Numbered from the stretch's first letter, positions 9,580 through 19,463 are shown. The stretch: DNA of 61,055 nt from Promethearchaeota archaeon (GCA_013375475.1 JABXKD010000011.1:1-61055), one strand, 5' to 3'. Numbers and translations are program-made. Notes: a model not told the origin generated them from the sequence alone.

Positions 9580-10797
9580 TTATTGCCGTTCTAGGATATG
9601 TATACACAGTGCAGCTTCTCCATTTCCAATGGTGCCGCCTCCATTATGGGCTAAGGCTATTTTAGCGTCACTTACCTGTCTTTTTCCTGCTTCTCCACGT
9701 AGTTGAGTAACTAATTCATAGATTTGTGCCAACCCTGAGGCTCCAATAGGATGACCGCGAGCTAACAGACCTCCGCTAGGATTGATGGGTATCTTCCCTT
9801 CGATTTGAGTAGCACCACTCTCCACAAATGGACCTCCCTGACCAACAGGACAAAAACCTAATTGTTCGATCACATTGAGTTCGGCATACGCTGTAGCATC
9901 GTGAACTTCTGCAACATCTATATCGTCTCGCTTCAATCCAGTCATTTCAAAGGCAGCTTCGGCTGCTCTTTCGCATATGGAATCTTTTTTCCATGAACCA
10001 GATCTTAAAACGGAACCTATTGCTAAAACCGATCTTTCTTTTAACTGTGGATTTTTTTCTAAATATCTATCCGAACAGAGGATTGCAGCTGCTGAACCAT
10101 CCCCGATGGGCGCGCACATGGCTCTAGTTAATGGATAAGCTACCACATAATCTTCCATTACTTGTTCTACGGTTTGTGGAAAGGTATACTGAGCCAACGG
10201 ATTCATTGTTGAGTTATTATGATTTTTTGCTGCGATCATCGCAATCTGCTTCTGTGTCGTTCCATGAGTTTTCATGTGTTGCCGAGCGCCCATGGCGTAG
10301 AAGTCCATGAATACGGAGTGTGGTTTTTCTTTAGATGTACCTTCCTTTCCGCTTTTTTTTGCCGCTTCTTCGTTTCCTTTCTGAATTGCTTTCTTCATTT
10401 GATCAATGGTTTTCACTGTTCTCTCTACATCTGTCCCAGAAATAAACCCACTCATCCCACCACTTATCCCCCGGATTTTGATTGGACTTCCTATAGGATA
10501 ATCTTCGAAGTACATTTTTTCTGTCCCAATTGCTAAGACGCAGTCATATATACCCGCTTTTATAGCAATCCACGCGCTATGAAATGCGGTGCTACCACTA
10601 GCGCAAGCGTTTTCAATATTTATAATTGGTATTTTATCTAAACCATTAGCACTGAGAGCCACTTGTCCTCTTATACAATGCTGAAATTCAGATTGCCCCC
10701 ATCCAGAATTACTAAACCATGCTGCCTGAATATCCTTTTTCTGCAATTCAGAATCTTTTAAAGCTAACTCTAAAGATTCTCCTGTCATACTTTTCAC
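9580..10797 (-). CDS. Thiolase, SCP-x/acetyl-CoA acetyltransferase type; true start probably upstream
   Basis: This 405-residue thiolase-fold enzyme cleaves 3-ketoacyl-CoA. The nucleophilic Cys is C65 in ENACASGST; the second half has VHDATAYAEL, the His loop NPSGGLLARGHPIGASG, and AHNGGGTIGNGEAAL at the end. The GTG start at 10797 leaves out the first strand of the fold. The same frame stays open to 10869 and encodes a good thiolase N-terminus (VNVIGVGHIKFGKNYDKT) with no ATG, GTG or TTG before it. Either an ATT at 10866 or 10863 is used, or the start has been damaged. It is convergent with the SDR pair. Confidence 0.88.
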   Translation of the reverse strand: MKSMTGESLELALKDSELQKKDIQAAWFSNSGWGQSEFQHCIRGQVALSANGLDKIPIINIENACASGSTAFHSAWIAIKAGIYDCVLAIGTEKMYFEDYPIGSPIKIRGISGGMSGFISGTDVERTVKTIDQMKKAIQKGNEEAAKKSGKEGTSKEKPHSVFMDFYAMGARQHMKTHGTTQKQIAMIAAKNHNNSTMNPLAQYTFPQTVEQVMEDYVVAYPLTRAMCAPIGDGSAAAILCSDRYLEKNPQLKERSVLAIGSVLRSGSWKKDSICERAAEAAFEMTGLKRDDIDVAEVHDATAYAELNVIEQLGFCPVGQGGPFVESGATQIEGKIPINPSGGLLARGHPIGASGLAQIYELVTQLRGEAGKRQVSDAKIALAHNGGGTIGNGEAALCIHILERQ

Positions 10798-11072
10798 AGT
10801 TTTATCGTAATTCTTACCGAATTTAATATGACCTACTCCTATAACATTAACCTTATCGCTAATAATTAATCAACTCGTACTGTTCAAGTTCATCAAGGAA
10901 AATAATCAAGTAAATTTGAATGTTCCTATTTTCTCTAAAAAGCAATAAATCCTTTCTAGTTTATTGCCAAAAGTGTAAAATATTCTTAAATCTGTATAGA
11001 AGTTTTTAAAATTTATAACTTCAAAATTTATAAATTCATTTCTTACTAAATTATATTCATTAATAAAAAAAT

Positions 11073-11933
11073 GTGAACCGAAGAATGGTTGAGAAATTTA
11101 TAAAAAATATCGAAGATATCGAATCGAAGTTCGAACATATTACAATTAGGCGAGATCCCGAAAATTATGTTACTACGTTGACAATGAACCATCCCGCCTT
11201 GAATCCAAACGATAAACGCGTAAACACAATGGGTCCAGGATTAGTAGAAGAACTTAGGTTTGTGCCAGAGATTTTTCGATTTGATCCTGATACACGAGTC
11301 ATTATTATAAATGGTTCTAACAATTGTTTTGGTAGCGGAGCAGATCTATCGGGATCAACAGACGAAGAATCAACTCCATGGTTGACTAAACAGTATGTAG
11401 CAAGAATGACACGCATTTTCAAAAGTTTCCGAGACTTAGGTAAGCCAATAATAGCAGCTATTGAAGGCTTATTAATAGGGGCAAATTTTGAATTAGCATT
11501 GAATTGCGACTTAAGATACGCTAAAGATACGGCTAGTTTTTCTTTTGGTGAAGTACTTGTTGGTATGTTTCCTGGTAACGCCGGAACACACCTACTTGCA
11601 AGAAACATCGGTTTAGGCCGGGCAATGGAGATGATTCTAACAGGCAAAACGATATCTGCTCAACGAGCTTATGAAATTGGGTTAGTTAACGATGTCTTTA
11701 AAGCAGAACGATTTGAAAAAAAAGTTTACAAGATTGCCAAACACCTCGCATCCCTTGCTCCTATCGCTGTTGGTATAGCAAAGCAAATAGTTAACTATAG
11801 TAATTCTGTTCCCCTAGATGTAGGTCTTGAATTAGATGCTTACGGATTTGGCCTAGTTTCCTCCACAGAGGATTATAAAGAAGGTATTGAAGCAATGTTT
11901 GAAGGGCGACCTCCTAAATATAAGAACAAATAA
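11073..11933 (+). CDS. Enoyl-CoA hydratase/isomerase family protein
   Basis: This 286-residue crotonase-fold protein has the oxyanion-hole segment FGSGADLSG and both glutamates that act in crotonase: one in IGANFELALNCDLRYA, the other in SFGEVLVGMFPG. That supports hydration of a trans-2-enoyl-CoA, although the family also includes isomerases and hydrolases. The middle holds LTGKTISAQRAYEIGLV, typical of true hydratases. The start is GTG; an ATG four codons in (MVEKF) is an alternative. It stands alone on the plus strand between two minus-strand genes. Confidence 0.88.
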   Translation: MNRRMVEKFIKNIEDIESKFEHITIRRDPENYVTTLTMNHPALNPNDKRVNTMGPGLVEELRFVPEIFRFDPDTRVIIINGSNNCFGSGADLSGSTDEESTPWLTKQYVARMTRIFKSFRDLGKPIIAAIEGLLIGANFELALNCDLRYAKDTASFSFGEVLVGMFPGNAGTHLLARNIGLGRAMEMILTGKTISAQRAYEIGLVNDVFKAERFEKKVYKIAKHLASLAPIAVGIAKQIVNYSNSVPLDVGLELDAYGFGLVSSTEDYKEGIEAMFEGRPPKYKNK

Positions 11934-12068
11934 AAGTTTATAATGCAAATCAAAACATTAACACTATTTTTTTTTAAGATTGAAAGAAGAAGCGAGACAT
12001 AATAATTAAAATGTAAAGAAAAAGTTACATGAAGTATCTAATTTCATTTGTTCTGATTATCAGGTAGA

Positions 12069-12938
12069 TCACATATTAGCTTTTCCAGTTTGACTCACAG
12101 TATAAAGAAAATCAAGGATCTCTTTGATTGTTCTCTCTGGAGCCTCAATAGCAGTCATATGTCCAACTCCATCAAAAATCACATGCCGTACATCAGGAAT
12201 TTTTTTTGCCATGATTTCACTTGGTTTAAAAAACACAATATCATCCTCGCCAAGCAAAATAAGTGTAGGACACTTAATTTTTCTCAGCATTCTAACTCTA
12301 GGATTAATATCAGCGTAAAAAGTACTATTGAATCTTATAAATTCTTGAGGATCTGCATGTTTAAAAAATCCTTTATAGATCTTCCACATTTCGTCACTAT
12401 CAGGATGTTCTTCCATTTTAAACAAATACGGACCAGGCTGTCTACGCATTTCCTTAATCACGTCTTCATATGAGCCCGTTGAAATCCATTTTTCCCAAGC
12501 AGAGTTTAGCTTTTCTGAGGGCTTTGGATGATTAGATTGGTTTAAGTAGAACTCTGGTATCGTTGCTGAACCCGTATCTGTCAGCATAAGGCTGATAAGA
12601 CGCTCAGACCTTGTCATAGCGTAGCGTACTCCTGCCATTCCTCCAGTAGCGTGCGTTAATAGATGAAATCGATCGATCTCTAAGAAATCAGCAAGAAGGT
12701 CGATATCAGCTGCTATAGTATCGGCATCATAGCCAAAAGGTTCGCCGTCTACAATGGTTCGACCATGTGCTCTCATATCTATGGAAATCATCCGATAATT
12801 TTCAGCTAGCTTCGCTGTAACACCGGTTTCACTCCAGTAAGTTACATCCTCCATTAAACCGTGATTGGCAATAATTGGCTCTCCCTCTCCAACATCTTCA
12901 TAATATAGCTTTAGATTCTCGTTTTGAAAATAAGGCAT
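12069..12938 (-). CDS. Alpha/beta hydrolase with alanine at the nucleophile position
   Basis: This 289-residue alpha/beta hydrolase has the HG oxyanion motif (ANHGLMED), a DMRAHGRT strand, an acid residue in LLGEDDIV and the catalytic His in GVGHMTAIE. The nucleophile elbow normally reads GHSxGG; here it reads THATGG, so the Ser position is A97 (codon GCT, one base from TCT). Thr98 is one place off. The protein may therefore be a non-hydrolytic member or use a different mechanism. It is not in an operon. The rest of the fold looks intact, so it is not a decayed gene. Confidence 0.85.
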   Translation of the reverse strand: MPYFQNENLKLYYEDVGEGEPIIANHGLMEDVTYWSETGVTAKLAENYRMISIDMRAHGRTIVDGEPFGYDADTIAADIDLLADFLEIDRFHLLTHATGGMAGVRYAMTRSERLISLMLTDTGSATIPEFYLNQSNHPKPSEKLNSAWEKWISTGSYEDVIKEMRRQPGPYLFKMEEHPDSDEMWKIYKGFFKHADPQEFIRFNSTFYADINPRVRMLRKIKCPTLILLGEDDIVFFKPSEIMAKKIPDVRHVIFDGVGHMTAIEAPERTIKEILDFLYTVSQTGKANM

Positions 12939-13163
12939 TAATTCACCATTTAATCTATTTAGTTAGTATTCTTAGTAAATTTGTCCTTTCTTATTTAAGT
13001 TTATTTCTCTTATATGTAATTAACTTTTTTCAATTGATGAATTCTTTATTGTATCTTCAATAATTTACATAAATGGAAAAGGAAATTTTTTGAGAATTAT
13101 TTTAGAAATTCTTATGAGACATAAAAATTTACGCTTAACTATAACAATAAATTATTGATTATC

Positions 13164-13538
13164 ATGGAAAGTTTAATAACGCGTCCAAAAGGTCCAAGAT
13201 TAGTTGGAAATAAGTTAAATGCTATAAAATGCAACACGTGTGGACATATTAGATATCCACCAAGAACTTATTGCAATAAATGTCAAGGAACCGATATCTC
13301 AAGTATATTGATCGGTCCTAAGGGAGTAGTCGCAACCTATTCAACTACTTATAAGAAAAAACCAAGTGATAAGCAGAGAATTTTTGGTGTGGTTCAACTA
13401 TTTACTGAGGATGGCAAGGATTCTTTTATCTTAAGTGGAACGTTTGATACTGAAAATTTTGATGATGTAAAAATTGGAAAAAAAATAGAACTACTTCCTA
13501 ATGATAAATATAATATGTTTAAAATTTTGGAGGATTAA
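13164..13538 (+). CDS. DUF35 family Zn-ribbon/OB-fold acyl-CoA-binding protein
   Basis: This 124-residue protein has a zinc ribbon with two CxxC pairs (CNTCGHIRYPPRTYCNKC) followed by an OB-fold. In archaea such DUF35 proteins pair with thiolases and hold the CoA substrate; the archaeal thiolase/HMG-CoA synthase complex is the known example. The thiolase gene follows after 2 bases. I chose the ATG at 13164 (MESLITRPKG) over a TTG three codons upstream. Its place next to an SCP-x-like thiolase implies that the two form a complex. Confidence 0.9.
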   Translation: MESLITRPKGPRLVGNKLNAIKCNTCGHIRYPPRTYCNKCQGTDISSILIGPKGVVATYSTTYKKKPSDKQRIFGVVQLFTEDGKDSFILSGTFDTENFDDVKIGKKIELLPNDKYNMFKILED

Positions 13539-13540
13539 AA

Positions 13541-14734
13541 ATGAGAAATGTAGCAGTTATAGGTGCGGGAGTATCTCCATTTGGAAGGCTTGATGCACTC
13601 TTATACCAAGAGATTGGAAGACCCCCGGTAAATGATGCAATTGAGAATGCAGGAATAGCTCGTAAACTGATCCAGAGCTGTTATTATGGAACATGCGGTG
13701 GAGTAGGTGTTGGTCATGAAATTATGAATGAAACAGGGTTAATGGGTATTCCGATCACACGTGTGGTAAATGCTTGTAGTTCTGGTTCAAATGCTTTTCG
13801 GTTGGCTTATATGGATATTGCTTCAGGAATGAGTGATTGTACTATAGCCATGGGAATAGAAAAAATGAAAAATTCTTCAATGGCAGTTGTCGGTGGAGGA
13901 ACAAGATTTCAAATCGAAGCAAAAGCTTATAGTCATGGCTCTCCATTTTCCCTTGGAGGTGGAGGTGGCATGCCCGCTGGTTTTGCTCTTATGGGGCGGG
14001 CACATATGAAAATGTTTGGAACAAAAAGAGAAGATTTTGCTAATATAGTCGTGAAAAGTAGGAAGAACGCTTCGAAAAATCCTAAAGCAGAATTTCAAAC
14101 TCAAATGAGTCTAGATGAGGTATTAAATGATGTAATGGTAAATGATCCATTGACAAGATCACAATGTTGTCCGCGAACGGACGGAGCGGCAGCCGTGATT
14201 CTCATGAGTGAAGATTACATCAAGGAACATCACATTGATACTCCAATTTGGATTAAAGCGAGTGCAATGGGAAGCCATTTTTTAGGTGGAGACCCCTCAT
14301 ATCCTCCGGGCATAAGTACCGATGCAGATACTGCTAGGAGAGTATTTAAAATGGCTGGTGTTGAACCAAAAGACTTCTATGAAAGAGGCTTTGGCGAGTG
14401 TCACGATTGTTTTTCGGTTTCTGAGCTTGTTCATTACGAAGACTTCGGTTTCTGCAAAAAAGGAGAAGGCGCAGACATGATAAATGATGGTGTTGTCGAA
14501 ATAGATGGCGATCTACCTATTAATCCTAGTGGTGGTTTACTTTCTGTTGGTCATCCACTTGGAGCAACGGGAACACGTCAGATTGCTGAAGTATTTTGGC
14601 AAATGAGAAAAGATAAAGAAGTTGCAAAACGGCAAGTTCCTGACGAACACTTAGATATAGCATTTACCCATACTCTAGGGCAACCAGGATTAGGTTTCAC
14701 TAATGTAATGCATGTTTTTTCAAGAGATCTTTAA
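13541..14734 (+). CDS. Thiolase (SCP-x/acetyl-CoA acetyltransferase type) paired with DUF35
   Basis: This 397-residue thiolase starts with the expected first strand (MRNVAVIGAGVSPFG). The nucleophilic Cys is C79 in NACSSGSNAF; FGECHDCFSVSEL and NPSGGLLSVGHPLGATG provide the other active-site loops. The end reads THTLGQPG, as in archaeal thiolases that work with DUF35 proteins. A strong GGAGGA ribosome-binding site lies inside the end of the DUF35 gene. It would catalyse thiolytic cleavage or condensation of acyl-CoA. The close pairing suggests substrate channelling. It is clearly a different subtype from the thiolase at 9580. Confidence 0.92.
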   Translation: MRNVAVIGAGVSPFGRLDALLYQEIGRPPVNDAIENAGIARKLIQSCYYGTCGGVGVGHEIMNETGLMGIPITRVVNACSSGSNAFRLAYMDIASGMSDCTIAMGIEKMKNSSMAVVGGGTRFQIEAKAYSHGSPFSLGGGGGMPAGFALMGRAHMKMFGTKREDFANIVVKSRKNASKNPKAEFQTQMSLDEVLNDVMVNDPLTRSQCCPRTDGAAAVILMSEDYIKEHHIDTPIWIKASAMGSHFLGGDPSYPPGISTDADTARRVFKMAGVEPKDFYERGFGECHDCFSVSELVHYEDFGFCKKGEGADMINDGVVEIDGDLPINPSGGLLSVGHPLGATGTRQIAEVFWQMRKDKEVAKRQVPDEHLDIAFTHTLGQPGLGFTNVMHVFSRDL

Positions 14735-14810
14735 TTAGATTTATTTTTTTCAGTATTAATTAAGATAAATTCTTCGTAATATAAACTAAATTTGAGGAAA
14801 TGAAAAAAAA

Positions 14811-15644
14811 ATGGAATATAAAAACTACCAAGTATTTAAAATAGAAGTTAAACAGGGAGTAGCGTTTGTAACTATCGATAATCCTCCCACAAATTTGATC
14901 AACCTGCCTTTTTTGATTGATATGGAGCGTTTTTATGATCAAGTCAAGGAAGATGACGATGTAAGAGTTATCGTGTTCCAAAGTGCTGACCCAGAAATAT
15001 TCATATCTCATTACGATGTTTCCTTACTAACGGAATATCCTGATGAACCTGCTCCCAAACCTACTGAATTAGCAGCATTTTGGAAGAGACAACATATGGA
15101 ATTTAGAACATTACCTAAAGTTACAATTGCAAAAATTGAAGGTATAGTAGGAGGTGGAGGAAGTGAAATCGCCCTTTCTATGGATATGAGATTTGCCGCG
15201 ATTGGTAAAGCCATTTTCGGTCAAGGGGAAGCCAGTTTAGGGATAATAGCAGGGGGAGGTGGTACCCACTGGTTAACCCGTTTTTTGGGTGCAGCTCGAG
15301 CTTTAGAAGTAATGCTGGGTTTTGCTCATTATTCGGCAGAGTTAGCTGAACGGTATGGGTGGATTAACAGGGCATTACGACCAGATAAATTAGGGCCGTT
15401 TGTAGAGCAGTTAGCTTATAGAATTGCTTATGTTCCAGCTGAAACCATTGCTTTGGTTAAAAAATCAATTATTGCGGCAGAAGAATTACCGCTAAAAGAA
15501 GCGTTACTTGAAGAAGATCATCTCTTCAATATTTCTGCATCATTACCTGAATCTAAAAAAAGGATGGAAGAATATCTTAAATTGGGATACCAAACTCGTG
15601 AAAGTGAAATAAAAATTGCTGAAGATTTCAAACAAATGGACTAA
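14811..15644 (+). CDS. Enoyl-CoA hydratase/isomerase family protein
   Basis: This 277-residue crotonase-fold protein has both glutamates: GGGGSEIALSMDMRFA and FGQGEASLGIIAGGGG. The oxyanion segment is unusual (FISHYDVSLLTEYP in place of the usual AGxDL), so the reaction may not be simple hydration. It follows the DUF35/thiolase pair after 76 bases with GAGGAAATG upstream and is probably part of the same transcript. Members of the family act as hydratases, isomerases, dehalogenases and hydrolases. Confidence 0.88.
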   Translation: MEYKNYQVFKIEVKQGVAFVTIDNPPTNLINLPFLIDMERFYDQVKEDDDVRVIVFQSADPEIFISHYDVSLLTEYPDEPAPKPTELAAFWKRQHMEFRTLPKVTIAKIEGIVGGGGSEIALSMDMRFAAIGKAIFGQGEASLGIIAGGGGTHWLTRFLGAARALEVMLGFAHYSAELAERYGWINRALRPDKLGPFVEQLAYRIAYVPAETIALVKKSIIAAEELPLKEALLEEDHLFNISASLPESKKRMEEYLKLGYQTRESEIKIAEDFKQMD

Positions 15645-15673
15645 TTTGATCTTTTCCAATTTTTTTTAATTTT

Positions 15674-16894
15674 TTAAACAATTTTGTTTTTTCTTAAATT
15701 TTGTATATCCTCATCAGTGTAATTTAGAGTTCTCAGAATTTCTTCAGTGTTTTGTCCAATTTTAGGAGCAAAACTTCTAATTTTAGTCGGTGTTCTAGAT
15801 AATTTAATTGGTGAAGCAAGGTTTTGAATTTCTCCTAATATAGGGTGATCCATCTTCACAATCATATTTCGAGCTAAAATTTGTGGGTCCTCACAAGCCT
15901 CCCGGAAATTTTTAACAGGTGAGACGCAGGTATCGTAATTTTCAAAATTTTCTAGCCACTCTGCTTGCGTCTTCTTTAGAAACTCATTTTTAACTTCTCC
16001 AATAACCTTTTCTTTCTCGGCTCCCTGTGTCCACTGTTTCCCTTTTAGATCCTTGCGCCCTAATCCCTCACATAAAGCGTGCCAAAACTTCATCTCTATT
16101 GCTCCAACTGCTAGATATTTGTCATCTTTTGTCTTATAAACGCCATAATATGGAGATCCACCTACACCACCTGAGCCCCATGCTTTCTTTTCACTTAAAT
16201 CTCTCACAAATTTATATGCAGCAACGATCGGTTGGAAGAAGAAAACCGAATCTGTCATAGATATATCCACAAATTGACCTCTTCTTTCAGGATTTTGCTC
16301 CCTCTCAAAAAGAGCACTGAATATACCTATAGCCGCAACTAAAGCACCACCAATATCTGCTGAGGAAAACCCTGGAATTATTGGTGGTCTCTCTTGATCT
16401 TCCTTCCCAAATACAGTTCTTTCTCGAGTAGCATCTAAAATTCCACTTATTCCTATGTAATTTATGTCATGACCTGCTTGTTGTTCATAAGGTCCATATT
16501 GACCATAACCAGTCATAGAACAACAGATAATAGATGGATTAATTGATGAAAGCGTATTATAATCAATCTTTAGTTTTTCCATCACTTTTGGTCTAAACGT
16601 GTCAAACACCACATCTGCTCTCTTAATCAAGTCATAAAAAACCTCTCTAGCCTTCTCTTTTTTTAGATTAAGCGTTATTGATTTTTTATTTCTCATAAGA
16701 ACAGAATTAAATGCGCTCTCACGATATTTGCCCTTTTGAAAAAAAGGTGGCAAATCACTATAAGGATAATTAGGATCCTCAACGCGAATAACTTCTGCCC
16801 CAAGATCGGATAAAATCATAGTGCAATAAGGTCCCGGAAGCATGCGAGATAGGTCAAGAATTGTAATTTTATCTAACGGTAAATTCATAATCAT
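15674..16894 (-). CDS. CaiB/BaiF family CoA-transferase or alpha-methylacyl-CoA racemase
   Basis: This 406-residue class III CoA-transferase-fold protein starts with LPLDKITILDLSRMLPGPYC and has the catalytic Asp in GHDINY. SALFEREQNPERRGQFVDISM and GGSPYYGVYKTKDDKYLAV resemble alpha-methylacyl-CoA racemases (AMACR) more than formyl-CoA transferases. AMACR inverts 2-methyl acyl-CoA so that branched isoprenoid or bile-acid side chains can be beta-oxidised. Its gene lies 69 bases downstream of the acyl-CoA synthetase gene on the same strand, so the two are probably co-transcribed. Racemase versus CoA transferase cannot be decided from sequence alone. Confidence 0.87.
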   Translation of the reverse strand: MIMNLPLDKITILDLSRMLPGPYCTMILSDLGAEVIRVEDPNYPYSDLPPFFQKGKYRESAFNSVLMRNKKSITLNLKKEKAREVFYDLIKRADVVFDTFRPKVMEKLKIDYNTLSSINPSIICCSMTGYGQYGPYEQQAGHDINYIGISGILDATRERTVFGKEDQERPPIIPGFSSADIGGALVAAIGIFSALFEREQNPERRGQFVDISMTDSVFFFQPIVAAYKFVRDLSEKKAWGSGGVGGSPYYGVYKTKDDKYLAVGAIEMKFWHALCEGLGRKDLKGKQWTQGAEKEKVIGEVKNEFLKKTQAEWLENFENYDTCVSPVKNFREACEDPQILARNMIVKMDHPILGEIQNLASPIKLSRTPTKIRSFAPKIGQNTEEILRTLNYTDEDIQNLRKNKIV

Positions 16895-16963
16895 CTAAAT
16901 TTAATTTAATTATAATCTCAATTATAATATTAGCTAAAACAATAAAAAAATAAGGTAAATATA

Positions 16964-18682
16964 TTAATCTTTTTTAACATGGTACCCCGCTTTTTCACAA
17001 TCATAAGTCTTTTCAGAAACACCGCGTTCTTTGAGAAATCGCTTCATTATTCTGTGAACTTCGCTTTTGGGGAGTGCTTCAACAAACTCTATAAATCGAG
17101 GCAACTGAAAGGAAGCAAGTTTATCTTGGCAGAAATCAAGTAATTCTTCAGGAGTAATCGTCTCACCAGGTTTCATTACCACTGCAACCATTACTTCATC
17201 TTCCGCATAATCTTCTCCCACTTGGGAAGATTTAATGCCATAAGCTGCAGATTCTAGAACTTTTTCGTTTTGATTAATCGCTCTTTCAATAGTAAAAGGC
17301 GAGATATTTTCTCCTTTCCTCCTAATTGAATCTTTTTTGCGATCAACAAAGAAAAACCACCCATCCTCATCTTTTATGGCAAGATCTCCGGTATGAAACC
17401 ACGCCCTACCATCAGGACCTCTTTGAACTCGTGCTTTAGATGATTTTTCGTCTTTGTAATAATTAACTTGAGTTTCTTTAGCGTCTTCTTCTTTTACTAA
17501 GAAAACTAGTTCTCCGACTTCATTTGGTTCCAAAATATTACCTCCATCGTCAACAATTTCTGCTGTGGATCCCTCTGGAGGTTTTCCCATCGTTCCAACC
17601 GGAACGTTTTTCCTGCCAAAAGTTCCGAGTGTGTTTGAAATCGAACCTCCGTCAACCGCTCCGTATCCCTCATACATTTTCACATTAAACCGCTCTTCAA
17701 AATCTACGATAAGCTCTCTAGGACACGCAGCTGAATTAACGCGCCAGACTTTATTGTCTTTATCATTTGATCTCTTAGGTTGCTTCAATAAATATTGCGG
17801 CATTGAACCAAGAAGATTAAAACATGTAACTTCATATTTTCGAATTATGTCCCAGAATCTTGAAGCGGAAAACCTTTTTGAAAGTATGACCGGAAACTCG
17901 GCGAAATATCCGGGCATAGTTGTTAATTGTAATGCGTTCCCATGGAATAGGGGCAAACAAGTAAAAAAAGTATCTCCTGGACGCCCCATACCATAGGCTA
18001 TAAGAGCGCTATATGTAAGGGCACCTCCCATCTGAGATTTTCCATAAAAGAAAGTAGTTGCTTTTGGAAGTCCCGTAGTTCCAGAAGTATATATCAAAAC
18101 GCTCATATCTTTGGGATCTATTTTTATATTAATATCATCATCGGGAGCGTCCATAACGCTTTGAAGTGATATAGCTCCTCCTGGTAATTCAAAATCAGCA
18201 GGAGCTTCGTTAATATCTACAATAACATGCTCAATCTTTGGTAATTGATCTTTGATATTCAAATATCTTTCAATTAAGGACCAGTGTATAACAAGAACAT
18301 TGCTATCACTATGATCGATAATATACTGCAAACCATCTCCCTTAAGGCCCGTATTAACTAAAACGCAATAACATCCCATTTTAAAAGCTGCGAAGAGAAC
18401 AAAAAGGTACTCTGGGCTATTAATTTGAAATATGGAAATACCATTTTTCTGTTTAATTCCCAATTTTAGTAATCCGTTTGCTAATCTATTCGATAACACG
18501 TGCATATCTCGATATGTGTATTTTTCATCTATTCCCTTGTCAAAATCTCGGACAAAGGTTAAAAATACTTTGTCTCCAACTTTTTCTGCTTTAGTCTTTA
18601 CTACTTCTCCAAAAGTTGTTGTTGCACTAACTCCCAACTGTTTACTCAACATTTTCATCATTTGATCAATGCTAATACTCAT
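16964..18682 (-). CDS. Long-chain/very-long-chain acyl-CoA synthetase (AMP-forming)
   Basis: This protein of about 572 residues is an ANL-superfamily ligase. The P-loop is IYTSGTTGLPKAT, the adenine-binding loop is YEGYGAVDGG, the A8 hinge region is WFHTGDLAIKDEDGWFFFVD, and RRKGENIS follows. The pattern is closest to the FATP/very-long-chain and bile-acid-CoA ligase branch. It activates a carboxylic acid to acyl-CoA using ATP. I prefer the ATG at 18682 (MSISIDQ) to a TTG four codons upstream. It lies upstream of the CaiB-like gene and supplies its substrate. Confidence 0.9.
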   Translation of the reverse strand: MSISIDQMMKMLSKQLGVSATTTFGEVVKTKAEKVGDKVFLTFVRDFDKGIDEKYTYRDMHVLSNRLANGLLKLGIKQKNGISIFQINSPEYLFVLFAAFKMGCYCVLVNTGLKGDGLQYIIDHSDSNVLVIHWSLIERYLNIKDQLPKIEHVIVDINEAPADFELPGGAISLQSVMDAPDDDINIKIDPKDMSVLIYTSGTTGLPKATTFFYGKSQMGGALTYSALIAYGMGRPGDTFFTCLPLFHGNALQLTTMPGYFAEFPVILSKRFSASRFWDIIRKYEVTCFNLLGSMPQYLLKQPKRSNDKDNKVWRVNSAACPRELIVDFEERFNVKMYEGYGAVDGGSISNTLGTFGRKNVPVGTMGKPPEGSTAEIVDDGGNILEPNEVGELVFLVKEEDAKETQVNYYKDEKSSKARVQRGPDGRAWFHTGDLAIKDEDGWFFFVDRKKDSIRRKGENISPFTIERAINQNEKVLESAAYGIKSSQVGEDYAEDEVMVAVVMKPGETITPEELLDFCQDKLASFQLPRFIEFVEALPKSEVHRIMKRFLKERGVSEKTYDCEKAGYHVKKD

Positions 18683-18899
18683 TTTCCACCACAATTATTA
18701 TCATTTAATTATAAGTGCATAAATATGTAAATTTTAAATTTATTAGAAAAATAAACCATAGTTAATAAATTATTGAAATAAAAACAAAAAAGGCTTAATA
18801 AATGTAAATTTTTCAATTCTTATAATATTAAATAAGGTGAGATAATCTATTAAAGAAAAAGATAATAATTATATTGCAAGGAAGTCAGTTCAACGCGAA

Positions 18900-19463
18900 A
18901 TGATCCGTCTCTCAGAGCCGAGAATCCATCCGCAAAAAGAATCTGAATGGGATGAAGATGCTCGAAACCTGATAGAGGGATTAAGAAGAATAAGTGAAGC
19001 CCCAGTTTCTAATTTAATGGCTACATTAGCTAATTATTCAAAATTATACAAGCGATGGCGAGTTTTTGGGAATCATGTATTATTCAAATCCTCACTCCCA
19101 CCTCGAGAAAGAGAACTTTTAATTCTGCGAATAGGATGGCTCTGTCAGGCGGAATACGAATGGGGTCAACACGTAATAATTGGAAAGCAAGCTGGGTTAA
19201 ATGATGAAGAAATAATTCAGATAATTGAAGGTCCAAAATCAAAAGGCTGGAATCGTTTTGACGCTACATTACTACGTGCTGTCGACGAACTCTACATTGA
19301 TTCTTTCATAAGTGATGCAACTTGGCAAATTCTCGCTACAAAATATAATAAGCACCAACTCATCGATCTCGTGTTCACTGTTGGACAATATAACTTAGTT
19401 TCAATGGTACTTAATACTTTAGGAATTCAACTGGAAGAAGGCATTGATGGGTTTCCAAAATAA
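18900..19463 (+). CDS. Carboxymuconolactone decarboxylase (CMD/AhpD-like) family protein
   Basis: This 187-residue all-helical protein has the CMD family pattern RELLILRIGWLCQAEYEWGQHVIIGKQAGL. In many relatives the E-W-x-x-H segment is the conserved core; the single Cys at CQAEYEW is not the paired CxxC of peroxidase-type AhpD. The role could be decarboxylation, antioxidant defence or lyase activity on a small acid, and I cannot decide. The ATG at 18900 is preceded by AAGGAAG. It sits alone between two minus-strand operons. Confidence 0.82.
   Translation: MIRLSEPRIHPQKESEWDEDARNLIEGLRRISEAPVSNLMATLANYSKLYKRWRVFGNHVLFKSSLPPRERELLILRIGWLCQAEYEWGQHVIIGKQAGLNDEEIIQIIEGPKSKGWNRFDATLLRAVDELYIDSFISDATWQILATKYNKHQLIDLVFTVGQYNLVSMVLNTLGIQLEEGIDGFPK

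Noticed and set aside
10219..10536. Cys/Phe-rich 105-codon plus-strand frame in the thiolase gene
   Set aside because: Antisense shadow of a conserved thiolase region; no ribosome-binding site and no family pattern.
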